Shown piece by piece: positions 35,841 to 43,353 of a DNA stretch of 64,000 bases. A model generated the notes under the pieces. It worked only from the letters and a program-made list of their open reading frames with translations. It was not told the origin of the DNA and ran no database searches. The stretch comes from Gemmatimonadaceae bacterium (GTDB lineage: Bacteria > Gemmatimonadota > Gemmatimonadetes > Gemmatimonadales > Gemmatimonadaceae). Made by a program: the position numbers and the translations under genes. The stretch covers positions 1 to 64,000 of the forward strand of contig JADZAN010000039.1 of assembly GCA_020852815.1 (NCBI GenBank), written 5' to 3'. How positions within the stretch are numbered: position 1 is the first letter of the stretch; each line of letters opens with the position of its first letter.

Positions 35841-36532
35841 CGCATCGCCTCGGCAAAGGCCACCATGCTCGTGGCGGCAATGACGACGATGCTGATCGCC
35901 GTGCGTCCCGAACCGCGATAGCCGCCGGGCAGGAGGTCGGCCAGCGACAGGTACACGAGCGACCCCGCCGCCGCGCCCAGCAGCGCAGGGCGCAGGGCGG
36001 GCTGCGCAGTGGCCAGCGCGAAACCGCCAACCGCCATTGCAAACTGCGGAAGGTTCGATAGCGCCGCCGCCGCCACCGCGCCCAGGCGCCGCTCGCGGCG
36101 CACCAGATAGGACGACAGCGCGATCCCCTCCCCCACGTTGTGCAGCGCGAGCGTGAGCGCCACCACCACGCCAAAGCGCTCATCCACCGCGGCGGCCACG
36201 CCTAACGCCAAGCCCTCAGGCGCCGAGTGGATCGAAGCCCCGACCAGCGCCCGAATCGGCGGAAGCGAGTCGCCGCCGTCCAGGTTGAACCAGACGTGCA
36301 CCAGGAACAGCGCCACCACCGCCACCGCTGCCCCCATCGTTGCCTGCACCGTCTCGCTGTCGAAACCGTCGCGGATGAGGGGATACGCAAGGCCAAGCAT
36401 CATCCCCGCGGCCAGCGCGTTCGCGAACCCCACGAAGCGATCCTCGGGTCCCTGCACGCGCGAGATGATCGGACCCAATCCCGCAGCGGCAGCGGCAAGG
36501 GCGGCATACAGCGCAACGGTGTTGATCGTCAT
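35837..36532 (-). CDS. ZIP-family divalent metal transporter, first of a pair
   Basis: 231 aa, about seven or eight membrane segments. The paired metal motifs read HSAPEGLALG and HNVGEGIALS. It is clearly related to, but diverged from, the gene that overlaps it downstream. Two paralogous half-size transporters translated in tandem could form a heteromer, since ZIP proteins work as dimers (inference). A GCCTAACG word lies inside at 36199. Confidence 0.83.
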   Translation of the reverse strand: MTINTVALYAALAAAAAGLGPIISRVQGPEDRFVGFANALAAGMMLGLAYPLIRDGFDSETVQATMGAAVAVVALFLVHVWFNLDGGDSLPPIRALVGASIHSAPEGLALGVAAAVDERFGVVVALTLALHNVGEGIALSSYLVRRERRLGAVAAAALSNLPQFAMAVGGFALATAQPALRPALLGAAAGSLVYLSLADLLPGGYRGSGRTAISIVVIAATSMVAFAEAMR

Positions 36533-36710
36533 GCCCCAACGCTAGACGCAGAGCGGAGCGGGCGCCACTCGCCGCGACGAGCCGCGAAAGCGCTCGTCGC
36601 CGCGGGAGTCCGCCGCTCGCGGCCACTACCCTGTCGCAACTGGATGATGCGGAGCGCGCAGAAATGGTACGCCGCCACCGCTCACCTCGGTCAACTTCTG
36701 AATCGCCGAG

Positions 36711-36740
36711 TTGACCTTTTTCGCCGAGGAGTGGAATACT
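36711..36740 (+). promoter_or_regulatory. possible promoter just ahead of the Uma2 gene
   Basis: TTGACC (36711-36716), an 18-bp spacer and AATACT (36735-36740) end directly at the ATG at 36741. If real, transcription would begin at about 36747, inside the run of alternative ATGs (36747, 36753), implying a leaderless message. A GAGGAG Shine-Dalgarno-like string in the spacer argues for a longer transcript instead. Confidence 0.3.
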
Positions 36741-37298
36741 ATGGCTATGACGATGACCGTCCCGCCGCTCATGACCGCCGAGGAGATACTCGTCCTCGAC
36801 ATTCCCGGCAGGTCGACGGAACTCGTGCGCGGGCGCCTCGTCGTGCACGAGCCTCCAAGCACGCTCCACGGTATCATCGCCGCAAAGCTGCTGTATAGCA
36901 TCGCCCACTTCGTCTACGGGCACGACTTGGGCGCCGTCGCCGCCCAGGACACCGGCTTCCACATCTTCGCCAACCCCGACACCGTCCGCGCGCCCGATGT
37001 CGCGTTCATCCGAAAGGAGCGGCTCGCCGACGTGCCGTCGCGCGGCTACGCGAAGGTCGCCCCCGACCTCGTCATCGAGATCGTTTCGCCGAACGATCGC
37101 CCGGGTGAGCTGCTGGCAAAGGTTGGCGACTGGCTGCAGGCGGGGACGTTGCTGGCCTGGGTAATCGATCCCAAGCGACGCGCAGCGTTCGTGTACCGCG
37201 CCGACGGTTCCATCTCCTTCGTCGGCGAACAAGGCGCCCTGGAAGGGGAAGACGTCCTGCCGGGGTGGCGGTGCGCGTTGGAGGAGCTGCTGCGTTAG
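36741..37298 (+). CDS. Uma2-family (DUF820) putative restriction-fold endonuclease
   Basis: 185 aa. The PD-(D/E)xK fold is visible: RAPDVAFI (Asp of the motif) and DLVIEIVSPND followed by a Lys/Trp-rich C-terminus (WVIDPKRRAAFVYR). Family members are frequent in cyanobacteria and soil bacteria, often alone, and their biological role is unsettled. The ATG at 36741 has GAGGAG upstream; ATGs at 36747 and 36753 are alternatives. Its TAG stop overlaps the TAA stop of the convergent diguanylate cyclase in a single CGTTAGGC word. Confidence 0.8.
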   Translation: MAMTMTVPPLMTAEEILVLDIPGRSTELVRGRLVVHEPPSTLHGIIAAKLLYSIAHFVYGHDLGAVAAQDTGFHIFANPDTVRAPDVAFIRKERLADVPSRGYAKVAPDLVIEIVSPNDRPGELLAKVGDWLQAGTLLAWVIDPKRRAAFVYRADGSISFVGEQGALEGEDVLPGWRCALEELLR

Positions 37299-38371
37299 GC
37301 AGCGTTCGCCGTAGGCGAAGAACCGGCCGGCGAAGAGACGGCCGGCGAAGAAACGGCCGGCGCAGCATCGCCCGGCGCGGCAACCGCCGCTCCCCCCTCC
37401 GCTTCATGCACCACCACGCGGTCGCGTCCCCAGGCCTTGGCGCGGTAGAGCGCGAGGTCCGCCCGTGACAGCACCGCGTCCGCCGTCGGCGATCCATCGC
37501 CCATCGCCACGCCAACACTCACGGTGATCGAGATGTCGCCGTCCGGGTGCCAGAGCGGCGCCCCGGCCACGGCGGCGCGCATCCGCTCCGCGACTCCCTG
37601 CGCTTCCACCACCGACGTGCGGGGAAGGATCACGACGAACTCCTCTCCACCCACTCGCCCCAGCCGGTCGCCCTCGCGCAGCCGCTCCTGTAGCACCCGC
37701 GCCAGGTGCTTGAGCGCGATGTCCCCCATCGCGTGCCCATGCGTGTCGTTGATCCGCTTGAAGTGATCCACGTCGAGTATCAGCACGGCCATCCCGTCTC
37801 CCGCCGATCGCGTCCGGGCAAACTCCTCCTCCAGCCAGATCATCAGTGCCCGGCGATTGGCCACGCCGGTCAGCTCGTCGGTCGTTGCCTGCAGGTGCAT
37901 GCGGCGCGAGCGGCGCACCTTGCGTAGCGCCGGAGCGAGCGTCGCCAGGAGCAACACGACGAGGAGCACCAATGCTACGCCCTGGGTCCGCCGCAGCTGT
38001 TGCCCCAGCGCGCGCGCGTGCTGCTCGTCCATTCGCTGCGCCTCGGCCAGCGCCCGGTAGGCGTCGCGCCACTGCGCCGCGCCCCCTGCAGCCGACGCGT
38101 AGGTTCGCAGCCAGCGCTCGACGATGGGCGCGCTATGGCGCGAACGCACCGACGGTTCCACCGCGCGCAGGATGTGCAGCGCCTGCTCCGCCTCGCCGCG
38201 CGCCACCAGGATCTCCGCACGTTCCAGCTCCACGTCGTCGCCCGTTCGCGGACCGGATGCGTGATCGATGCCCCGCGGCGCGTCGAACGCGAGCGCGAAC
38301 ACGGCCATGCCGATGACGCTGACGACACGCCATCGCGCGACGATTCGACGGAGGAGTGAGAAGGCGCGCAT
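37295..38371 (-). CDS. membrane-anchored diguanylate cyclase (GGDEF)
   Basis: 358 aa. An N-terminal membrane segment, a periplasmic helical region of about 100 aa, a second membrane helix at about 131-148, then a GGDEF domain: DELTGVANRRA, DVDHFKRINDTHGH and the active-site GGEEF at 241-245. An RxxD inhibitory site (Arg232-Asp235) lies five residues before it, so product inhibition by c-di-GMP is likely. The C-terminus is a Pro/Ser/Ala repeat (SSPAVSSPAGSSP). It should be catalytically active. It is divergent from the alpha/beta hydrolase and converges with Uma2. Confidence 0.88.
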   Translation of the reverse strand: MRAFSLLRRIVARWRVVSVIGMAVFALAFDAPRGIDHASGPRTGDDVELERAEILVARGEAEQALHILRAVEPSVRSRHSAPIVERWLRTYASAAGGAAQWRDAYRALAEAQRMDEQHARALGQQLRRTQGVALVLLVVLLLATLAPALRKVRRSRRMHLQATTDELTGVANRRALMIWLEEEFARTRSAGDGMAVLILDVDHFKRINDTHGHAMGDIALKHLARVLQERLREGDRLGRVGGEEFVVILPRTSVVEAQGVAERMRAAVAGAPLWHPDGDISITVSVGVAMGDGSPTADAVLSRADLALYRAKAWGRDRVVVHEAEGGAAVAAPGDAAPAVSSPAVSSPAGSSPTANAA

Positions 38372-38504
38372 GATGCGAGTACGAGTCTCGGCACCGGCGC
38401 ATCAGCGATGAAGAGGTTAGGGACTTCCCATGTTTGGGTGTGCGCCTCGAACCCCGACACCCGCGGCGAGGCGCGCATCACTCGTCGCCCTGTATCTTTC
38501 CCGC

Positions 38505-39422
38505 ATGACCGCGCCGCTCACCGCTCGCGATCGTTTCGTCGCCTTTCGGCGCTCGCTCCCGCGCGCGCCGCGCCTGCACCACACGCGCGTTGCCGCGCGC
38601 GGGCTCGAATTCGCGGTCTTCACCACGCCGGCGGTGCACGGCGCGACCCCGCTCGTGTGCGTCAACGGCGGCCTGCTCTTCTCGCACAAGCTCCTCTGGC
38701 CCGCCCTTTCACCGCTCGCGCAGCACCGGCAGCTCATCTTCTATGACCAGCGCGGTCGTGGCGAGAGCAGCGCACCCCCCGGTGCGCAGGCCGCGCGCAT
38801 CGAGCACGATGCGGGCGACCTGGCGGCGCTGCGCACTGCGCTTGGCTACCGGCGCTGGGATGTGCTCGGGCACTCGTGGGGCGGGGGGATCGCCCTGCTG
38901 GGCGTGGAGCAGGATCAGGGCGGGGTGCGGAGGCTGGTCCTGGTCGACGCCGTCGGCCCGCGGAGCGCGAGTTGGCTCCCGAACCTGCACGATGCCGCCC
39001 TGGCCAGACTTTCGGCCCCGCAGCGCGCGGTGTTGCAGCACATCGACCCCGTGACGCTCCGCACGGGCGATCCAGCGGCACAATCGGCCTACTCGCGCGC
39101 CATGTACCCCGCCTGGTTCGCCGATCCCGAAATGGCGCAACTCTTTGTCCCACCGCGCAGTGAGTCGCGCACCGGAGGCGCTGTCGCCGCGCAATTGCGA
39201 CGCGTCGGGTACGACTGGAGCACCTTGGTACGTGCCGTGCAAGTGGAAACGCTCGTCATTCATGGGGCAGACGACCTTCTCCCGCCTTCGGTGGCGGCGG
39301 AACTTGTTGCCCTCTTGCCGAATGCCCGACTTTCGATCATTCCACAGGCGGGGCACATGCCCTTCTGGGAGCAACCGCACGCGTTCTTCAGTCAGGTCGA
39401 ACAGTTCCTTGGCGGAGCGTAG
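38505..39422 (+). CDS. alpha/beta hydrolase, proline-iminopeptidase-like
   Basis: 305 aa. Oxyanion segment VCVNGGLLFSH, YDQRGRGES, nucleophile elbow GHSWGGG, catalytic Asp in IHGADDLLPP and His in AGHMPFWEQP. The DQRGRGxS and GHSWGG strings are typical of prolyl aminopeptidase-like enzymes, but substrate cannot be assigned. The ATG at 38505 is the best start; upstream in-frame codons overlap the promoter region. Cytoplasmic. Confidence 0.8.
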   Translation: MTAPLTARDRFVAFRRSLPRAPRLHHTRVAARGLEFAVFTTPAVHGATPLVCVNGGLLFSHKLLWPALSPLAQHRQLIFYDQRGRGESSAPPGAQAARIEHDAGDLAALRTALGYRRWDVLGHSWGGGIALLGVEQDQGGVRRLVLVDAVGPRSASWLPNLHDAALARLSAPQRAVLQHIDPVTLRTGDPAAQSAYSRAMYPAWFADPEMAQLFVPPRSESRTGGAVAAQLRRVGYDWSTLVRAVQVETLVIHGADDLLPPSVAAELVALLPNARLSIIPQAGHMPFWEQPHAFFSQVEQFLGGA

Positions 39423-39464
39423 GCTCCTGCGTATCCGCCGCACAAGCAGCACTTGCCGGTCATC

Positions 39465-40271
39465 ATGAAGCGTCTGGATCTCGTCTTCGCCATCACCCTT
39501 ACCTGCCTTGCCGGCTTTGTCGGCGTGGAGGCGTACGCCATGCGCGGCCAGGTGGGGGCGCGTCACGTCGTCGGTTCCGCCGGCGCCAACGCGTCGATCA
39601 TCCCGGTCGAGGACGAGTCGCCCCGACCTAACCGCCGAGTGAAGAAGGGAGGAGACGCCGCGTCCGTCTCCAACGATCGCTCGCTCATCGACGTGCGCGC
39701 GCGCCTCGAACTCTCCGGCGCGGGTACGTACATCGGCGAGGTGCTCGCCGCGCACGACTCCGCGCTTGCCCGTTGGCCCGATCGCGCGGGGCAGCCGCTG
39801 CGCATCTGGATCCAGCCCATCGCCCGGGTGCGCGACTGGACGCCGACTGCGATTCCGCTCGTTCGCGATGCCTTCATCGAATGGGGAGAGGCCGGCGTCC
39901 CGCTCAACTTCTCCTTCGTGCTCGACTCGGCGTCCGCCGACGTGCACGTCACGTGGATCGATCGCTTCAACGAAGCGATCTCCGGCAAGACGCTCTGGTC
40001 GCACGACGATCGATGGACGATTCTCGAGGCCAACATCGTCCTTGCCGTGCACCATCGCACCGGCGAGGTCCTCGACACCGCGGCCACGCGCGCCATCGCG
40101 CTGCACGAGGTGGGGCACCTCATCGGCCTCGATCACACTACCGACACGACGTCTATCATGACGCCGCGCGTGCGCGTGAAGGCGCTCTCCCCCGCCGACC
40201 GCGCCACGGCGCAACTGCTGTACATGCTCCCCCCGGGGCCCGTTCGCGCGCGCCAGGGCGAGGATCGTTAG
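39465..40271 (+). CDS. matrixin-like secreted metalloprotease (M10-type)
   Basis: 268 aa. A membrane anchor or signal peptide (MKRLDLVFAITLTCLAGFVGVEA) is followed by a linker and a metzincin domain. The zinc motif HEVGHLIGLDH lies at 214-224 and the Met-turn SIMTPRV at 230-236. The domain is about 150 aa, a minimal matrixin without hemopexin repeats. It likely cleaves proteins in the envelope. It follows the alpha/beta hydrolase by 42 bp. The stop lies in CGTTAGGC, and a strong hairpin follows. Confidence 0.85.
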   Translation: MKRLDLVFAITLTCLAGFVGVEAYAMRGQVGARHVVGSAGANASIIPVEDESPRPNRRVKKGGDAASVSNDRSLIDVRARLELSGAGTYIGEVLAAHDSALARWPDRAGQPLRIWIQPIARVRDWTPTAIPLVRDAFIEWGEAGVPLNFSFVLDSASADVHVTWIDRFNEAISGKTLWSHDDRWTILEANIVLAVHHRTGEVLDTAATRAIALHEVGHLIGLDHTTDTTSIMTPRVRVKALSPADRATAQLLYMLPPGPVRARQGEDR

Positions 40272-40300
40272 GCCGGCCGGCGCAACGCACCGGGACGCGA

Positions 40301-40336
40301 ACGCGGGCCGCTCGACATGGTGCGAGCGGCCCGCGT
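40301..40336. terminator. 14-bp perfect hairpin between convergent genes
   Basis: ACGCGGGCCGCTCG (40301-40314) pairs perfectly with CGAGCGGCCCGCGT (40323-40336), 8-nt loop. It lies between the matrixin gene and the convergent PDZ gene and may end transcription from both sides; no T-run is present. Confidence 0.6.
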
Positions 40337-40367
40337 CGTCCTGATCCCTGTGGTGACGCTCAGCGCC

Positions 40368-41651
40368 CTACCACTTGAGCGTCGCCGTGACCGGCTTGCG
40401 GCGACGCACCAGCTGCAACCTGAGCTCGCGATCGCGCGACTCCTCCACCGCCTGGAGGAAGGTGAGGGGCGACGCCAGCGCCTCCCCGTCGACGCTGAGC
40501 AGGACGTCTCCCACGCGCAGCCCAGACCGTTCGGCGGGCGAGCCACGCCCCGTCGCCACCACCAGGAGCCCGCGCACCACGCCTAACGCGGCGGCGAGTT
40601 CCGCCCCCACGGCCACGAACTGTGCACCGGCAAAGACCACCGTCGATGCACTCGTCGCGCCGGCGACCGGTGGCAGCGGCCCGGGAGCCGCGATGGCGCC
40701 GGGAGCCGTGGCGGCGACCGGTGTCGGCAGCGACGGCGTGGCCGGGCTCTCCGTTGCGCCCGCGGGGAGCGAGCGGCGCTGCACCACGATGCGCGGCGGG
40801 CCTGACCCGGGCACCGCCGATTCATCCGACGTGATGGTGAACGTCAGCTGCTGCATCGGGGCGAACGCCGCCGCAATGCGCTCGTCGATCCACGGGCACG
40901 GCGAGGCGAACTCGCCCGGATGTGGCTCCACCGTCACCGTCAGCACCTTGGTCTCCATCCCGCGACGCAGCTTGAATGGGATGCGGGTCCCGACCTTGAG
41001 GAGTGGGGTGAAGTCGATCTCCGCGTCGCGCAGGTCGCGCCCCGACATCGCCAGGATGCGGTCGCCGCCGCGAATCCCCGCCTTCTCGGCCGGCGATCCC
41101 GGATCGACCGACTCGATTTCCGGATAGTCGACGAACCGTATCACGAGGCCTCCCTCGTCGTCGCGGAAGGCGCTCGCATCGGCGGAGTAGATGACCCCCA
41201 CCCACCCTTCCGGCTTGGCGGCGGCGCAGATGTCGCTCAGGCGGCGCTGGATACGCGTCCCGTCGTTCTCCAGCGCGGCCAGCTGCGTGCGCATCCTGCG
41301 CAGCGACACCTGCCCCTGCGAGCGCGCCTGCTCCGTGAGGTTGGGCGATCGCAGCGCCAGCTGCAACTCCTGCAGGTTGTCGAGGAGCGCCATCGACAGG
41401 CGCTTGCGCTCGAGCAACTCCTGCACCAGGTGGTCGACTTCCTGCTCGAACGGCGATTCCTCGCGCGCCACGTCACGCGTGGTACCGCGCGCGTCGCCGC
41501 GCACCGTCACGCGGCGCTGCTGCCCCTCCACCACCAGCGGCGTGGCCGCCAGCAGCGCGACTGCCGCCAGCCACAACGCTGGCGCCAGCGGGCGCCAGCG
41601 CGCCACGACGCCGTGGAAGGTCCAACGATTGCAGACGAGCGGCTTCGCCAT
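40368..41651 (-). CDS. double-PDZ-domain envelope protein in an ECF sigma operon
   Basis: 427 aa. An N-terminal membrane segment or signal (about 21-43), a coiled-coil-like helix region (about 65-135), PDZ domain 1 (about 145-245, IESVDPGSPAEKAGIRGGDRILAMSGRDL), an Ala/Pro linker, and PDZ domain 2 (about 345-425, GSPAERSGLRVGDVLLSVDGEAL). No protease domain is present. The start overlaps the anti-sigma stop (ATGA). By analogy with DegS/RseP, where PDZ domains sense misfolded envelope proteins, it may gate anti-sigma factor turnover; that is inference. Confidence 0.8.
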   Translation of the reverse strand: MAKPLVCNRWTFHGVVARWRPLAPALWLAAVALLAATPLVVEGQQRRVTVRGDARGTTRDVAREESPFEQEVDHLVQELLERKRLSMALLDNLQELQLALRSPNLTEQARSQGQVSLRRMRTQLAALENDGTRIQRRLSDICAAAKPEGWVGVIYSADASAFRDDEGGLVIRFVDYPEIESVDPGSPAEKAGIRGGDRILAMSGRDLRDAEIDFTPLLKVGTRIPFKLRRGMETKVLTVTVEPHPGEFASPCPWIDERIAAAFAPMQQLTFTITSDESAVPGSGPPRIVVQRRSLPAGATESPATPSLPTPVAATAPGAIAAPGPLPPVAGATSASTVVFAGAQFVAVGAELAAALGVVRGLLVVATGRGSPAERSGLRVGDVLLSVDGEALASPLTFLQAVEESRDRELRLQLVRRRKPVTATLKW

Positions 41652-42433
41652 CAGAAGCTCCCGAGCTTGTTGCCCACCGGGAGCGTCGTCCCCAGGCGGC
41701 GCAGCGTCTGCTCGCGGGCGCTCAACGTCGCGAGGTAGTACTGGTTGATGTAGGGATCGGATGGCGCGTCGCGCATGGCCTGTTGCATGGTCTGCGCGGT
41801 GCGGTCGAGCGCGGCCAGGCGCGTGCGATACTGCTCCGGCGCCGCTTCCGACGACGACGTGTCGTGCGTCGCCAACCACGCCGCCGCCTGCTCGTACTGG
41901 CGTTGCGCCTGGTCCAGCGCCGCGAGCGCGTCCTGCGACGTGCCGAAGTCGTTCCCCGCATTCGACGCCGGGATGACGTTTGACGGTGCGGAGCCGGCGG
42001 GCACCGCCCCACGCGCCGACGAATCGCCCAGCGCACCGGCGCCGCCTCGCAGCGCCACCGCCTCCACCACTTGCATCCCCGTGCTCATGCGCCCCAGTAC
42101 GGCGCCCCCGGCCACCAGCACCAGCACGGCTGCCACGCGGCGCGCGACGTCGGCCAAGGCACCCACGCGGCGCCCGCCGTGCGCCGTGGCGCGTCTCGCC
42201 GGCGTGGCGCCCCCCTGCAGCAACCCTTCGGCGCGCAGTTGCTCGCCTAACGTATCCCATGCCGTGAGCGGCGGCGCGATGCGACGTCGCTCGTCGCCCG
42301 CCATCACCACGAGGCGACGGTACGCCTCCAACTCGCGCGTGCAGCTCACGCAGGCACCCAGGTGCTCGCGCTCCGCGGGCATCGCGCCCCCGTCGACCAG
42401 TTCGGCCAGCCGTTCAATAGGCAGGTGCAGCAT
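41651..42433 (-). CDS. anti-sigma factor with zinc-finger (ZAS) N-terminus
   Basis: 260 aa. The N-terminus has the His-x3-Cys-x2-Cys motif (EHLGACVSC) of ZAS anti-sigma factors, followed by RELEAYRRL. A single membrane helix lies at about 97-116, and the periplasmic part contains a helical region (DALAALDQAQRQYEQAAAWL). It should bind and hold the ECF sigma factor encoded just upstream, with which it overlaps by 20 nt. Confidence 0.85.
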   Translation of the reverse strand: MLHLPIERLAELVDGGAMPAEREHLGACVSCTRELEAYRRLVVMAGDERRRIAPPLTAWDTLGEQLRAEGLLQGGATPARRATAHGGRRVGALADVARRVAAVLVLVAGGAVLGRMSTGMQVVEAVALRGGAGALGDSSARGAVPAGSAPSNVIPASNAGNDFGTSQDALAALDQAQRQYEQAAAWLATHDTSSSEAAPEQYRTRLAALDRTAQTMQQAMRDAPSDPYINQYYLATLSAREQTLRRLGTTLPVGNKLGSF

Positions 42434-42989
42434 GTTCCCGGTCCGTGTCAGCCCTGAATTCGTCGATGACGTGCGACAGCATCTTGCGCAGCCGTGCGCG
42501 CGCCTTGAACAGTTGCGACTTGCTCCCGCCGGGGGTGATCCCCAACTCGGCGGCTATCTCCTCGTGCGTGTAGCCTTCCACGTCGTGCATCAGGAAAACG
42601 GTGCGCGCGCCTGGCGAGAGGCGCGACGCCGCGTCCTCGATCGTCTGCGCCAACAGCGCGCGATCGCTCCCGTGCTCCACCGACGCCGTCTCCTCGTCGA
42701 TGTCGGTCTCGATCTTCGCCAGCCGCCGCGTGCGTCGAAGCGCATTCAACGTCCGGTTCACCGCAATGCGATGCGCCCACGTGCCGAACTGCGAGTCACC
42801 GCGGTACGTGGGAAGTGCCCGGAAGATCTGGATCCAGACCTCCTGCGCGATGTCCACGGCATCGTCGGCATTTCCCACCAGGCGACGGACAACCGCGTCG
42901 ATGTGCGGGGCATGTTGCGACCAGAGCCGTCGCATGGCCCGCTCATCTCCGTCGATGGCGCGCTGAATGAGGGAATTGTCCGTAGCCAT
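42414..42989 (-). CDS. ECF-family RNA polymerase sigma factor
   Basis: 191 aa. Region 2: DAVDIAQEVWIQIFRALPTYRGDSQFGTW with RIAVNRTLNALRR. Region 4: LSPGARTVFLMHDVEGYTHEEIAAELGITPGGSKSQLFKARARLRKML. Size and layout are typical of RpoE-like group IV factors. It is the first gene of a sigma/anti-sigma/PDZ operon. ECF genes are often autoregulated; the AGGTAGAG box 14 bp upstream is a candidate control site, though it does not look like a standard ECF -35. Confidence 0.93.
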   Translation of the reverse strand: MATDNSLIQRAIDGDERAMRRLWSQHAPHIDAVVRRLVGNADDAVDIAQEVWIQIFRALPTYRGDSQFGTWAHRIAVNRTLNALRRTRRLAKIETDIDEETASVEHGSDRALLAQTIEDAASRLSPGARTVFLMHDVEGYTHEEIAAELGITPGGSKSQLFKARARLRKMLSHVIDEFRADTDREHAAPAY

Positions 42990-43353
42990 GAAGTCCCGGG
43001 TACTCTACCTCTTTCGTCACGTCCCACCGCTGCGTGGGTTTACCCCTGCAACCCCTTCGACGACGGTTCGCCGCCCTCTCGAACGCCATTGTCACCCGCC
43101 CAATCGGGGGTTTTCGTCCCCAGCGAAGGACGCACTTTGCGCGTTGTCGTCCAGCCCGCCCGACAGTCCTGCCTGCACCCGAACGAGAACGTACGTGAGG
43201 TAGAGAAAGGCATCTCTCTACCTTGCAACAACCTAGGCATTTTCTTATTGTCGATATAGACCGCCCAGGGCTGTTGGTGTAGCCTTTGCGGTCCGATACC
43301 TATCGCGATCCCAGCTCGTCGGTGCGATAGCCCTTTGTTGCAGGAGAAGTCCA
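42990..43353. promoter_or_regulatory. divergent control region with AGGTAGAG repeats
   Basis: 364 bp between the ECF sigma gene and the TTG-start serine hydrolase. AGGTAGAG occurs three times: as the complement at 43003-43010, and as an inverted pair at 43198-43205/43216-43223 with a 10-bp spacer. An AT-rich stretch (about 43233-43260, with TTTTCTTATTG and GATATAG) follows and stands out from the GC-rich surroundings; it could hold a promoter for the plus-strand gene. A Shine-Dalgarno AGGAGA sits at 43342. Confidence 0.55.

Noticed and set aside
38709-40214. 501-codon minus-strand frame opposite the alpha/beta hydrolase and matrixin genes
   Set aside because: Antisense shadow; both plus-strand genes have intact catalytic motifs.
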